A DNA stretch of 64,000 bases from Marthasterias glacialis (Eukaryota; Echinodermata; Asteroidea; Forcipulatida; Asteriidae). The position numbers and the translations under genes are program-made. The stretch lies in the NCBI GenBank assembly GCA_911728455.2, contig OU452219.1:17665397-17729396 (forward strand), in the 5' to 3' direction. Below are positions 11,394 through 24,592 of this stretch, in pieces. Position 1 is the first letter of the stretch; each line of letters opens with the position of its first letter. The notes below the pieces were generated by a model that had not been told where the DNA came from, searched no databases, and saw only the letters and a list, made by a program, of their open reading frames with translations.

Positions 11394-11423
11394 GAGAAAC
11401 GATTCATGCATGAATCGTTTCTC
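11394..11423. repeat. Perfect 30-bp palindrome
   Basis: GAGAAACGATTCATG is followed directly by its exact reverse complement with no loop. A third half copy, GGAATCGTTTCTCAC, lies near 11480. It may be the centre of a foldback element whose outer arms have decayed. Confidence 0.8.
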
Positions 11424-12728
11424 CAGATTCAAATTTGGGAGCAGAAATGATCTCTTTCTCTCAAACCACGTTATTTCCAAGGGAATCGTTTCTCACAGTG
11501 TTTTGTACAGTGTTTTATACTCAGTGATTCTTACCAAGTAAGCTTTTATGGTCATCAAATTTTGGAATAATTACCAAAGGCATACCCTCCTGCCTAATTA
11601 TGACACATCGGTGTATATGGGTAAAACACCAAGAACAATTACAGTAATTCACTAAACAAAACAATTGTTCTCGATGAACGTGGCTGACATTGCCTATTCT
11701 AACCTTCCTTTTATCAACGTTAGAGAATACAAATTAATGACAAAAGGAAAACTGTTGTTAACGGTCTGATTAAACTAAATGAATTCCAAGTAGAATAACG
11801 ACATTAATGTTTTGAAGCGATTTGCATCAGTTCCAAGAGTTTATTGCAGCATGATGTGCTGCTATTTGTGACAAAATAATTGATAAAAATTGGCATCCCG
11901 AAATAGAGGAAATTGAACTTAAAGACCAGTTTATTAATTTTTTTTTTTACATTTTTCTCCTCTCCAAACGTTACTCTGTGTTAGCTTTAACCCTTTAGCT
12001 AAATGCATAACCCCGAAACAATAAAATAAAATGAACATTTTTCCAATGCAATGATTGCATAATGTACGACCCCAAAAAACTAATAATTATTTGATAAATT
12101 ATGTGCTCAACAACAGTAGCCAATTTAATCAATTTATCGTTTTATTTTTCAAAGTTGCGTGGCCCAATTTTCGCCGAAAGAAAAGTTTGTTTAATATTGT
12201 TTTATTTGAACAGATGATGCTGTTTCTAAACAAACAAAAAAAACATACAAAATCTTTCGCATATGCCACGGACAATGCACAAAATACTTACAAACACGCA
12301 AATTGTTTGGGCGTGGTTGATGGACGTGATACAATAATCGGGATATAATTCATACTTAGTTTTTAATTAACTATCACTTATCATTAGCAGATTTCTTTCG
12401 TGCAAAACAGATACGGTAGCTTATAATTTTCTAGTGTCGATACAAATAGCTATTTAAAATTTCATTCTAAATTTTCGGGTCAAATCGGCCACAAATCGGA
12501 TCTAGCATCTTTGAGTTATAAATCTGTTTGGTTTGATATCCTGCGCATACGTGCACCGATCTATCACGTAAATGCCTGACGTATAGACCAAGTATAGTTT
12601 ACCATTGGTTACAAAAAGAGTGAGCATGGACATTCCGTGGAATTTCCTGGTAGGCAAGATACTTCACTGTCCGCAATTGTATGCTGTATCATGGTTACCA
12701 CATCAAGTCAAGAATTGTACATATTAAC

Positions 12729-12969
12729 AGCTGAACAAGTTTGGAGATTCACCCTCTTTTCCTCGTACCCAAAGTAGACACAAAACTCGCGGTGCAAATT
12801 TCACAAAACGTAAAGTTTGTATGTTTTCCTCCTGTTGAACTATGCGCAAAAGCTGAACAAGTTTTGAGATTGACCCTGTTTTCTTTGTATAAAGTAGACA
12901 CAAACCGTGCATGGCAAATTTCACAAAACGTAAGATTTTTGTTTTCCTCCTGTTGAACTATGCGCAAAA
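12729..12969. repeat. Tandem duplication, period 122 bp
   Basis: Two copies, 12729-12850 and 12851-12969, each starting AGCTGAACAAGTTT and ending CTGTTGAACTATGCGCAAA. They share CAAATTTCACAAAACGTAA. Divergence by eye is moderate, so the duplication is not recent. ORFs on both strands here are duplicated along with it and look non-coding. Confidence 0.85.
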
Positions 12970-14712
12970 TCGTGCCTACAGGAGAGTCCACGCTCCGTGT
13001 CTCTTTTGTAAACACGGATTGAGATGTCAAGGGTGACTTTGTTCCGTACGTCAAAGCGCTGAACGCCAAATTGCTATCATGTTTGCGGTGCCTTTAAGAA
13101 ATTTAATATACAGTAACGACGGAACTGACAATTTGCTGCCAACATATTCCATAATAATATTTGCATAAAAGCGGGGTTACACATCCAAGGTGAAGAAATC
13201 CACTTTGCAGCTAAGCATAATTGTTGTTTACTGCAGAGCAAATGCACTTACTTATTTATTTGTCATGAGTGAGCCCCATGAATCTAGACACGAGCAACGA
13301 GTAAGGCTGGTTAGTATAAAGACGGGACATTCTGTCAAACTGGATTAAACCAATGCACATAGTCACAACGGGCAGCAGTTTCGCCGTTAATTAATTTACA
13401 CGATATCTTTGCCAATAATGTCAGGCAATTTGGCCGCTCTTCAAACAGGAAGCACGGGCACTGCGTATATACTGAAAGACGGTTTAATTATCATCATGTC
13501 AAACACGTGCATACTCTGCGATGGGTTCTGTTGATGACATGGAGAATAAAGCCCTTTTCACACGAGCACCAGAAAGAACAAAACCATCTTAGATAAGGCA
13601 TGGTTGGGATAAACAAAATAATTCGTTCAGTTTATTTCAGTTAGCGGGCCCTCCCGAACGTCAGACACTGCCCCGCCCTCAACGTTTATTTTATAAAAAT
13701 GTCAACGTATCTGATGGTGTTTTCTTTTATTATTATTATTTCAAAGCAATTAGTTCTCAATACCCTGAATGCTCAAGGTAAAGTAACGCCTTGTAAAGAG
13801 CCTAATCATGTTTCCCGCCATTTTGTTATACTCCACGTCTGCTTATATAATTAAACATAATTCTTTTTACACCAAACAAAGGGTCCCGACTATTGAGCCA
13901 GTCAAGCTGCAGTTTGTGTCCACTGATTTAAAGGAAAGAAAAAAAATCTTAGGCCATGGACGATTAAGCTCTCCAAAGACACCAAATCAACAGTCGTTTC
14001 CATTTTTGTTTACCAGTATTCCATCGATACATCGAGCGTTTATGAAAACATATAGACAACATTTCATAATATTTATGTAAAGGAGTTAATTAAAAACAGC
14101 TATGACAAATTTAAAACGTCAACAATATTTGCGAACAAGGCTGCAGGCTGGAGATAAGACTTTTTTGGAAATCGAAAATCAGTGTTTAAATTATACTTGC
14201 ATTCGGGAACACGACCGAGATTGTGGCGACAATCTGTTTTGGGTACAGAGCATGCGCGAACAGTTTTAAATCATGGTTATTCATGTTTATAATGTGACGT
14301 AGGAGTGAGGATGGTTGAAGTTGAAGCGGATGTCTAACATTACGTGGGAGCGTGTATATAGGGTTTGCATTCATCTGTTTTTACAAACGATATTATTGTA
14401 TGGTTTTAATTTAATGAAACGTGTCAAGAGACAAAAATATATTAACACAGCTAATGTAAAAATTGGGGGTTGAATTGTTATCGCTTGATGGCGATTATTT
14501 TCATTTCTAGAAATGCCGTGGGGCGGAGGAGCCATTCGATGCATTAAGGTCGGTAAAGTCAGTGTTCTCGTGTTACTCTCAATCATCATTTAAAAAAAAA
14601 TCACTTGGTGTTGGAAGTATTCTGTTTTCATTGGGGAGATCTCCACTTTCAAATAATGACAACCTTTTGACCACCACTAAACTATTTTTCCCCAGATTCG
14701 TCTTGTGACAGG
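12970..14712. other. Intronic or intergenic stretch, no feature seen
   Basis: AT-rich with only short ORFs. No repeat structure or exon that I can support. Confidence 0.4.
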
Positions 14713-14960
14713 TCTGGGGTGGATTTCACAAAGCGCTAGCTAGTCTCGAGTTAGGACGAGTAACTAGTCCTAATCTATATGACTAGTCATAAGTTAGGAC
14801 TAGTCCTAACTTAAAATTTCACAAAACACTAAGATTCATCTTAACATGAGTTGTCAATATCACCCTAGTGATTTGTATTGTGACATCACACTTTGCTTAG
14901 CAATTAAGATGGAAACTCATCTTAAGGTCAATGCTAGCTCTTTGTGAAATCGGCTCCATC
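14713..14960. repeat. Foldback element with GATTTCACAAAG ends
   Basis: GGATTTCACAAAGCGCTAGC at 14721-14740 pairs with GCTAGCTCTTTGTGAAATC near 14934-14952. The left half contains nested short palindromes built from ACTAGTCCTAA / TTAGGACTAGT. Similar in design to the foldback at 20841-21034 but different in sequence. Confidence 0.75.
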
Positions 14961-15259
14961 AGATCTCTTAAAATGAAATGTTACACGAAAGGAATGATCC
15001 GCAATCTTGTCCATACAGCGAATAATAGTCACATTGGTGATGAACATAAAGATAGCATTTTGATGACTAAGAGATTTGTTATTACTGTACGTGAGTCAAT
15101 ACAGATCAATGTTTACAAGGTATGTCACTATTATTTTATGGATACAAGTCACAGCGTTATCGTTTGGAAAAGTTATATTAATGTTATTATTAATTTCGGG
15201 TAATGAAACCAAGGATGCCTCACAGCGAACTTAATCACTATAGCTTGGAAGCCTGAGGA

Positions 15260-15542
15260 AACCTGTAGATAAGGATGCTTGCTATCTGAACCAGAAACAC
15301 CGGGGTAGACCCCTACTCTTTCATGATAGTCTAATGGTTCTGGGTTCTTTAACGTGCACTGCCCATCCTAGCATATAACGGACCTACGGCTTAACGTCCC
15401 ATCCGAAGGACAAAGTCAATGGTAAAGTGTCTTGCTCAAGGACATAAGTGTCGCGACTGACCAGGCCGAGATTCGAACCCACGTTCTGTAAACTACAGAA
15501 CTTAAGTTCATCAGACTAGACTCGCTCGGCCACGAGACTCCA
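15260..15542 (-). repeat. tRNA-derived SINE (family B)
   Basis: Read on the minus strand it starts GAGTCTCGTGGCCGAGCGAG (A-box-like GTGGCCGAGCG), continues to GTGGGTTCGAATCTC (B box), then CCTTGAGCAAGACACTT and CCTTCGGATGGGACG. This is the layout of a tRNA Leu/Ser-type SINE with a conserved body. The copies at 52530-52803 and 60183-60456 share the A/B boxes, the GACACTTGTGTCCTTAGGCAAGACACTT-type block (here diverged) and the GGATGGGACGT block. The downstream boundary is approximate. Confidence 0.75.
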
Positions 15543-15999
15543 CTTTGCTAAAGACATTATGTTATTTTACTCAGTATGGCTACGCTATATATTTTTTTAA
15601 ACCACGAAACCCTTTCAAGAAAACAACATCCCATGACGGTTACGTATTGTCCTATTTTGTCAAGGATTATTTACATGAAATCTTACGTTTTTGATTTCAA
15701 ATCAAGTCACAAAACTCTCAAAGGGAGACAAAACACTGATGGTGCTTGTGTCGCTTTAACATTTTTTGGTGTGCATTCGATGACGTAATTGTCTTCAAAT
15801 TTTGTTCAGACTTAAATTGATTTAGCCATTTTTTTTCTTTTCGCCTTTTGAGAGGAAAAAGCCTGCTGTAGATCAGAAAATTTGTTTCTGGTTGTAAAAC
15901 TCAACCCTTGTTCATGATCTTTCAGTACAGTACAATGAACGTATAACTCGTGAATAGAAGAAGCCGATAATGTAAGTAAAAAAGTTACTAGGCCTTTAC

Positions 16000-16215
16000 C
16001 TGTTTATTTATTTATTGGTTTGTTCATTATTATTGATGTATTAATTGTTGTTATTCATTTTTTTCAATTTGGAATTTATTTATTTGTAATTATTATTTGA
16101 ATTATTACTTTTTTTATATATCTATATATATATCTATTTATCTATAAATCTATTTATTTATTTATTTATTTTATTATTAATTTTTAAATGTATTTCTATT
16201 TATTTTTGAGGTTTT
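16000..16215. repeat. T-rich (TTTA)n-like simple repeat
   Basis: Imperfect TTTA, TATC and TATTTATTTATT runs over about 200 bp. No coding content. Typical microsatellite drift. Confidence 0.7.
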
Positions 16216-17337
16216 TTTTACGCACATAGTTGTAATCGATTAATTCTTGCATAGCATTTTTAACATTTCCTCCATTTTTGTTATCATTTATTCTAATAAA
16301 AAGATACTAATCTGAAAATCATGAAATATCCGTGAATGTCGCAGCTCTTGATTTGACGCACTTCTTTATTAAACTGCATGGACACAAAAAAAGACAGATA
16401 TATCTTGATACTATCAGTGGTGATTTATGTTTATATTTTTTATACGAGAGTACATTATCTGGCGGAAGCAGAGTGCAATCTCGCCGCACGATCGCGCATA
16501 ATGGACGGTGAGCTTGGCATTCGCCAGAATAAAAAAAAAGAAGAATCATCACAAGAAAACTGCCGATCAAAGATTGCGTCTGTACCGTCCATTAAAAGAA
16601 GGGTCGCGTCGCTCGCCCGAGTTCCCAAATGAAAAACACAGAACTGGTAGATCAGATATTGGCGAACGACTCATGTTGCCCAGGTGTGCGGATAATAGTG
16701 TTGATGTTGTCGGCTCACATTAGTTTGCACTGGGTGATGGGTTGGGTGTAAGGTAACCGGGCAACATGAAAACAATTATGAGGGGATTTGGAAAGCTTGT
16801 TCTGAAAAACACAAACGAATAGCTAATTAGCCAAAGCAAAAGGTGGGCATACTTTATACCTTTTTCAAAATTGCAACAGCAACAAAATAATAATTAAAAA
16901 AAATATTGTGCGCAAATAAAAAAGGGTCTGGGGCAGTAGTGAAGTCTGATCCCAACTAAACATTTAAGAAACAAACATGATTTTAGGCATCTCATGAAAC
17001 TGTGGGAGCTACAGACCAAAATATGAACAAAGTTTCAGCGGAAAGTTTTTCATCTGAGTTTCAGGTTTTTTCTTTAAATGCAGTTTTGATTGACAGTTCA
17101 TGCATTGTAAATATCGGAAATCACACAAAATACCGTGTAAAAGTGTATAGGTTCCCACCGTATTGTTATAATGACTGAAGCAAACAAAATATCATGCTGA
17201 TGATCATAAAGTTCGAAAATGCTCGAGAGATTGAAAGGAAAAATCCAAAGCATCCGTTTTAGTAATAGGACATCTGTCTGAGACAGATGAACATTGTTCC
17301 CTTTGACAAACGTATGAATAAATACCCATGTATTATA

Positions 17338-17555
17338 CACTATAACAGCAGTGCAATATGCCATTGAATAGCTTCAACATAGTTGACATTTGTGACATTT
17401 ATAATAATAATGACCATTCTTTTGTTTACAAACTTATTAATGAATATTCATGTAAATTCACTATAACAGCAGTGCATGTCATTGAATGGCTTCAACATAA
17501 ATGCCGACATTTTTGTGACATTTATATAGTGACCTTTCTTTTGTTTACAAACACT
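17338..17555. repeat. Tandem duplication, period 121 bp
   Basis: Both copies start CACTATAACAGCAGTGCA (17338 and 17459). They share ATTGAATRGCTTCAACATA, TGTGACATTTATA and CTTTTGTTTACAAAC. They differ by small indels and substitutions, indicating an old event. Two ORFs run through it but carry no protein-like signal. Confidence 0.8.
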
Positions 17556-19822
17556 GACCACCATTTTGTGTGGGCGGCAGTGAGTTTCCCAAATTGTATA
17601 GCTTTCCCCACACTGTATAGCTTGGTTGGCACAAATCAGCCCGTTTTAATAAAACATTATAATATTTTGTGAGGAATGCGTGTACTGTTGTTGGTTACAC
17701 ATTAAATGATTTATCAATAATTTTGATAATTCATAGCACGTGTATGGAAGGCTGCCTGTACTTTTGCCGACCGAGGTTGGCGGCAGTGACGACGTTGCAA
17801 AAGAAAGGTCTGTCAGGTGTTGTTGATGACTTTTTCAAATTCACTAGCCTGACAGTTGAGGGCGCTGTGATGTGAGATCACAATGGGAGATGCATCTCAT
17901 TAATTGATGCACAAACTATACAATAATGATGTGCCTACTCCTGTTGATACACCAATTTACATGAATATGCATAATTATAAGAGAGCTTCAAAAGTTGCAC
18001 TTCAAAAGCAGTATGGCTTGGTGGTCAGTTCAAAAACTTAGTTAGAGGTTAGCGTTCGAGACCTTTTTAAATGTCCTCGTATAGTTCTTTTAATATTATG
18101 CACGAAAAAGGGATTTGCCAGTAATTCCAGATATAACCTTCACGTCAATATAAGGCATCCAGTAAATAAACTCATACATTCTCATTAATTAGGCATTCGG
18201 CTGTACAGTTAATACAGGATGTAACGCAAGTTACTTTGCAGACCGTTGCCATGCCACACAATTTAAAAAAACAAATTGAGGTAAAAGACAGGCTAGTGTA
18301 GGAGATGTAATGAAACAAAAACCATATTTGTTTTGTTTTTCAAGGGCTCACAGATGACACAGACGAAGATCTGATGCAAGTAAAGATTTCATTAATAAAA
18401 AGCGCATTTCTAATACTATGATGCACGAGGTTGATTAATTTTCAAGAAGCCCCCCCCCCCCCCCCATCCGACAACCCACACATACTAACCCGTCACCCCT
18501 GCCTTTGGAACCACGCCCTCCCAGTCACAGCATCCGATCTGACGTTCATTTCTAAACTCGTATAGAAACCACAGAGGGCCTGGGTCAACATTTTGGGCAG
18601 TTCTTCAAAAGTCAGCAGTTCCAATGTTCATACAAGGAATGTATTTGGAAACCTTGTAATGTGTGTGCTTGATTTTCCGTTCAGTATAGGGGCAGAATTA
18701 CTTAAGTATCTTTTGTGTGCACAAGGCATCGATGTAGACGGAGCGACTTAAATGTCAAACGTCTATGATTAGCATATCGTGCAGCACCGCGGGTCTGTCA
18801 CCCGCCGGATTGCACTGCCCAATGCAAACCATTTCCAGGGAGGCGTGAACCAGACTGGGGGAAGCTGCACATATAACTCACCTTTTCTTTCAATTACAGA
18901 AGCGGCAATTTCCAGTGCCGGGACAGCATTGACAAATAGGTACAAAATAGTCATTAAAAAGGAACATATAAAACGGTCAAACCAACCCTTGGGGAAAAAA
19001 CAAAACCGCACGATTGATAAATATTGTCTCTTATGATTCGAATTTGACTTGCAAAATCAAATATGTTTTATTCATTTTGGTGTTCCAGTGTATACTCACA
19101 CACAATAATTAAAAACTGTTGTTTTATTATGCAAGCTCAAGCTTTCAGGAACGTAAATAACAAAATGTCATTTTATATTTGGAAATGTTTTCTAACTATA
19201 TAGCAATTGTCATAACCGTGCGTGTACGTGATTGATTACCAGTTAAATAACAGAGTATGAATCACATCAGCAGACGACATCTGAAAAACATCAATTTGTT
19301 CAGACACATAGATACATTGTTGACTGTCATGCAATCAGCCTGTGGGCTGTGGGTCCCCATACTCTCCCACTGAAGTCACATTATGACGTGTGTAAATAAG
19401 CTTCCGGAAGAGGTATATCCGGGGGAGATGAAGAAACTCATCCAAATCGCTTCACTCATAACTTCGCCATCTTGTGTCATATTCCACGAATATAAAAGGT
19501 CTATAAGCTTGCAATGGTAACCCGACATGTGTTGGTATTCTGTATTTTGTTATGTCTTTTGCAGGGGGTAAGCTCGCATTCAATGGCAGTGCTTTTTGTT
19601 GAATTGAAGGACAGAGTTTCTTCCAGTCTGTCTTTTTTTTAATGCAAGGAATGGTGCCGTTTAACTTCGGCCATTCTTGAAACCACTGCTTTGGGCTTTG
19701 GCTCCAGCTTACGCACCGTCAGCCTGTTTAAAGTCGAACCCAAAGTTGATGTTTTCAAAATGACTTATGGAGACCTAGCCATGGTCTAAGCAAAAGCCAT
19801 GGTTTCGGAATGGGCCTTACTG

Positions 19823-20480
19823 CAGTGGTGTAGCCAGCATCTTTTATGCACGGGGGCAAAAAGGGGGGGGGGGCACAGTTATCTGTAGAGGGGGCAATAT
19901 CAGTCTAGGTCAAGTCCAAGATAATGCAGACATCCAGCCGCTCCCCGGTGAAGATGTTAGAAGATTGCAAATGTACACCTCTGTAAATTGCAAATAATGT
20001 GCCCATTGCTTCCTATTAATTATAAGATTTGTCACCCCCAAAAATAAACATAAAATAATAAAAAATAATAATACTACAAATAAAAATGAAAGCACTAAGA
20101 ATAATAGGCCTATGATAACAATGATACATGTTATACAAATTATTCTTTATCCAAGCATGACTACTTTTTTGATATAAATCATCTAAATTAGCATAATTAT
20201 GTCACCCCTTATCCCGCATTCATTGCCAGAATGAGATCATGTTATAGTTCAGCTGAATATAGGCCTATGTAGGCTTGTGTGCATAATTTATGCAAAGTTT
20301 CATAACACCTGTTGTACATTAACCGCTGCTCCCCGGGTTGAAAGAAGTGGTAAAAAATTGACAAAATTTATAGCAAATTTCACGGTGTCCACAGGCTGAC
20401 GGGGGGGGGGGGGAAGCAGGGGGAAGATGTTCCACATGAGGGCGGCTGCCCCTTGCCCCCTCCCACCGGCTACGCCTCTG
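19823..20480. mobile_element. hAT-like element, about 660 bp
   Basis: Left end CAGTGGTGTAGCCAGC, right end CCGGCTACGCCTCTG, imperfect inverted repeats of the same family as 10629-10839. G-rich blocks lie next to both ends. The 8-bp flanks (CCTTACTG and CCTTTCCC) match at only five positions, so the target duplication is decayed or the ends are slightly off. The interior has no transposase. Confidence 0.6.
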
Positions 20481-20840
20481 CCTTTCCCGTTGTGAAAATT
20501 AGACCGCGTCCTAACGTTGTCTCTGCTGCCAGAAGCCTTAACTATTAGCCATAGCCGAAGTCGCTTGAAGTCGGACATGGCCTCACTGTCTCACTCTCAA
20601 TCAGCCAATGAATAAGGCGAATGAAAGGGAGAAAACTTCACTGTAAATTATTAGGAAATGACGCCCTTGTCAGAACCACAATTTGCGTACAACAATTTAT
20701 ACCGTACAACCCTTACGATATTTTATAAACTCTGGCATATAATATGAACAAACAACCCTTTTGCCACCGTGACGTATGTAAAGGGACACTAAAGCTCCAG
20801 AAAGAGTATCGATGGAATGGAGGCGTTTTCTAGAGCCAGT

Positions 20841-21034
20841 GGGCAGTTTCATAAAGCTGCTTAAGCACGAATACTAGCTCAGCACAAACAAAATTATGCT
20901 TACCAGAATAAGGTTATCAGCCAAAATAGCTTGTCACATGTACACTCTGTGACTGGTATCCTGCTTATTGTTGCTCAGCAGGTAATTTTTAAGCACCTTT
21001 TTTTACTGCTTAAGCAGCTCCATGAAATTGGGGC
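20841..21034. repeat. Foldback element with GCTGCTTAAGCA ends
   Basis: GGGCAGTTTCATAAAGCTGC + TTAAGCA at the left pairs with TGCTTAAGCAGCTCCATGAA + ATTGGGGCC at the right. Interior about 140 bp, non-coding. A minus-strand ORF at 21003-21197 overlaps the right arm and is discarded. Confidence 0.8.
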
Positions 21035-21429
21035 CAGAACTTATTCCGCGTGAAATTAAGAATTTCTTCAAGACAAAAATGTCTGACATGTAGAAGCCCA
21101 GATGAAAATGTGTAGAATAACTGGTGTAGACAGTTTTGTTATTTTGCATATTGGTGGTCTTTTGCCTTACTAACATGCTATAAATAAGAATAGGCATGTA
21201 GTTGTATTTTCACCTCTTCTCTACGAGCGCTCAAAATGCCACACAGGATGTAGAGACGTTATGTCCATGTTATGTATTTTTTAGGCGCATGGAGACTCTT
21301 TGGTAAAGGGGACAGAGAGGTTGATTTGCCCGAAATTTTACATAGATAAATACACCAATTTCTAATAAAAGTTTCCTTCTTTTTCTTTTTGCTTTGCCCA
21401 AGTTTTCCCCACTGTTTTACCCGATTTGT

Positions 21430-21435
21430 TTTTGA

Positions 21436-21470
<35 letters not shown>

Positions 21471-21482
21471 GGGGGGGGGGGA
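21430..21482. repeat. T-run followed by G-run
   Basis: About 28 T residues followed by about 11 G residues. The sequence just downstream (GCCCCCGGCTCGTACGCCTATG) resembles a decayed end of the hAT-like family. Confidence 0.6.
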
Positions 21483-22089
21483 GTTGGCAACTGCCCCCGG
21501 CTCGTACGCCTATGTATTTCAGCCATTAAAAAAACAACGAGTTTTTTCTCTCTTAATTTTATGTCAGGGGTTACTTAAAATAACATTTTCCCCCTACAAT
21601 TACTTGAGTCCCGTTGTCATTGTTGTCATATGATGCAGAACAAAATCCCCCAAAGTGGCACAAAGGGATAAATAGTGGTGTAGTAACAAGGTGTGAAGTT
21701 AATTAAAGATTTATGATAAACGGGCAGCCCGAGGGGCGGGTGTCGCGTTGTGTCTCGCTGGAACAAGATGTGCTCCCGAGACGGTTGCAGTAGTATACAA
21801 CGTGATATCTCTTTAAAACTAAGATATCTGTTGTTCTTCGTTTATAAAATCGAAAGGAAAGGTAACCTGTATCGTATTGTGCAGTTGAGATAGCTCAGTA
21901 AATAAATACATAAATAATTTAATAAAGATAAATAAAAAATAACAAGTAGAACTAGCTTTAAAATAGAGAAGGCTTCAGACGGTGAATCCATGAAAGAGAG
22001 AAAATAAGATTCCTCGAAAATGTGCCTAGTTTAGGTTTACATGTTTTTTTTTCACGGCGCTGTGATATTGTTTTGCATTTTAAATTTAA

Positions 22090-22456
22090 AGGTAAAATAT
22101 AACATTGGTAAACCTGATATAAGTGCAGTGTTCTTACTTTGTGTGATTCAATATATACATGATAAATAAACCTGTGAACATTTGGGCTCAATCCGTCGCC
22201 CGAGTCAGGAGAAAATAGTGAAAAACCGTCCACACTTTTCAGTAAGTTAACACATTGTCCTTAATTTCGAATGTTACAACCGAAATTAAAATCGGGGTCT
22301 TCAACTTAAATCTATTTTCTCGACTTTGACAGTATTTCAGACAGAAATGATTATATCTATGGAAGATTGGTACTGGTATGAACTTCATACTCAGTAATCT
22401 TTCAGACTGATACTAATAAAAAAAATCGTTGATGAATACCAATCCTGTCTTCTTCT
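22090..22456 (+). mobile_element. MITE family 2 copy, TTAA-flanked
   Basis: TTAA at 22086-22089 and 22457-22460. The left end reads AGGTAAAATATAACATTGGT; the right end, reversed, reads AGAAGAAGACAGGATTGGTA. Shared internal blocks with the copies at 26659 and 34509 include ACCTGTGAACATTTG, GCTCAATCCGTCG, GTTACAACCGAAATTAAAAT and TTTGACAGTATTTCAGACAG. Non-autonomous: no ORF of substance. Confidence 0.85.
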
Positions 22457-22883
22457 TTAAATATAACACTTAGGGCTATATCAGTTTTCATCTTTTCAAT
22501 TTAATGTAAACAATACATCAAGAAATCAAGACACATTACGTTGAATTTAATGTAGAGTTGACGTCTTACATATAAGCTCTTTAAATAAATTGCCCGCCAC
22601 TGCAGCTTTGTACGTCACGTCCTCAAAGACACTCAGTCAATGTTCCATCCAGTATTTTCGTAGCAGAGAAAGCGCCGCCAGCGGTCACACGTTATCTCGA
22701 TTTATCAACAACAGTTGCAAGGAGTCCAGCCTATATCGTGGTTACATTGCTCCGAGCTCATTTTCTCTCAAGCTTCGTTTGGCTAAAATTTTTTTATCTT
22801 TCCTCATATCGGACCCCTTGTAACTTTAGATGTAGTACCGACCACACATCGTGGGCATCGAACCGTCGTATTGACTGGGAAAC

Positions 22884-22980
22884 ATGGAACATTCAAATTT
22901 ACAAAATGACGGTTTGATTTCAAATAATTATGACGACATGAGCTGCGAATTGGCGTGTTGGGACGAAAATGAAGGGAAAG
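22884..22980 (+). CDS. Possible first coding exon of an unknown gene
   Basis: ATG at 22884 in good context (AAACATGG), with an in-frame TGA just upstream at 22872. It opens 32 codons plus one base: MEHSNLQNDGLISNN then YDDMSCELACWDENEGK, ending AAAG|GTACTC. The residue mix (acidic, polar, few stops nearby, two Cys) looks protein-like rather than random. I see no partner exon, and the donor is only moderate. It lies inside the large predicted intron on the same strand, so it is a nested gene, an alternative first exon or chance. Confidence 0.3.
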
Positions 22981-23762
22981 GTACTCAGTTTATTTTTTCT
23001 CTTGATTAGCATGGTATTGGACTGGGCTGTTAAAGACCGAAATCTGACCCGGGCAATGCAAATTCATTTCATAGAGACTATAGCTTGTGAGTTTGGCGTT
23101 GTTGGATGATATTGATTTATTTTTGTCTGGAGACAAGCTGCCACGAGTCATACAATACGACATTTATCGAACTTCTTTCACACCTTTCAAACAGTATGGA
23201 TCTCTAATTGAAGTAAGGGCCCCCAATGTTATGATCATTATATATGTACAGGAACTGTGAAAATGTCAGGAAATTTTTAAAGGGTGTTTGTGAAGAGGTA
23301 ATATGCAGTTTTCTGCCTGGAATAGGCTTCACACGGGGGGTCATTCTTCATGCAAGTGGTAATCGATTGAGACCATCATCTGCCCGTTTCTCCTGATAAA
23401 GCTCCCAGGAATAGACCGGGAAGGCTTTTCTGGACTAATAAAACAGGTCTCTTATTTCCACAAACCTGTAGTCAATATTAATATCTTTTGGTTTGCATTG
23501 AACAATTCAATCTGTTTTTTTAAGGGATGTAACAATACTGGTGCTTGTGTAGTTTTTGTTTTATTTGATTATTTATTATCTTTTGTTTTATTTTAATTTT
23601 AACATTTCAATGAATTGAAAGGTGCATTTGGTGCATTTGTTCTCAGTGTTTCTAATCACTCTATTAGCATTAATTAAACGAACAGAATGACAGGCATTCT
23701 GGCTTTCTTAGATGAAATCAGGCTAGTGAAGAAAGAAAGAAAAGAAACCATTACTTCATGCA

Positions 23763-24592
23763 CGGCGGCGTAGCGACCGGGGGAGTTGGGGGCGTGACAC
23801 CCCCAATATTTTTCCTAAGTCGGCATTTAGAGACACAGCCGGCAAATTGGGCACCAAACTTACCCGAGTAAGGGCTCAGGCTGAACACAAATCCATTCGG
23901 GCAAGCCTAGAGATTTGCCGACTGAAAATTTTAGTTTAAATCCTTGTAGTGTGAGAAGTCCAACTTTGAATAACCATATTCAATATTCTCGGCAACGTGC
24001 GGGGCCTCTAGCTCTGAAAACACTAAAAGCCGTAGAGCGTCTGGGCGCCCGTGGACCGTCCTTGCGGAATTTCCGCTTTTAGACTTCATCGGGGGCGTTA
24101 GTTTACATGTCCAAAATCAAAAGCGTTTAATTGTCGGCAACTTAACCACCTTAAACTAAAAATCTGAGAGCGTCCGGGGAATTCGCCCCTGGACCCCCAT
24201 AAGAAATGTTGCCCATATAAACTCCAACAGTAGGGGATGTGTCCCAAGTCCAAAAGTATTTATTTAAAAATTTGAATTTGAATTTGAATTAAACGTCTAT
24301 TTTCGGCAACTTGACGGTCCTCCTTAGCCCTGAAAACACTAAAATCCGGTGAACCCACACTAGAATTTGTGTCTATATACTCCAACAGGGGATTCGCAAA
24401 AAAAAATCGGTTTTCAAAGCTTGCATTTCTAATACGAGTCGTCTAATGCTCGGCATCTGCGGGGCATTTTGAACCCCCGCATGTAGTATAGGTGAGTCCC
24501 ATGTCATCACGCTTTTAGTTTCATTTGGTGATGTCAGTCGGCAAATTTAGGCTTCCACACCCCCGAAAGAAAGTGCTTTCGCTACGCCGCTG
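23763..24592 (+). mobile_element. hAT-like element, 830 bp, exact 8-bp duplication
   Basis: TTCATGCA at 23755-23762 is repeated exactly at 24593-24600. Ends CGGCGGCGTAGCGACC and TTTCGCTACGCCGCTG are inverted repeats. The interior contains three diverged repeats built on a GGCAACNT start, then CTGAAAACACTAAAA and GAGCGTCYGGG (near 23990, 24135 and 24305). GC content rises near the ends. There is no transposase, so it is non-autonomous. Confidence 0.85.

Noticed and set aside
18779-19036. Overlapping ORFs on both strands with a possible small exon after TCAATTACAG near 18899
   Set aside because: All frames stop close to the possible donor and no partner exon is found.
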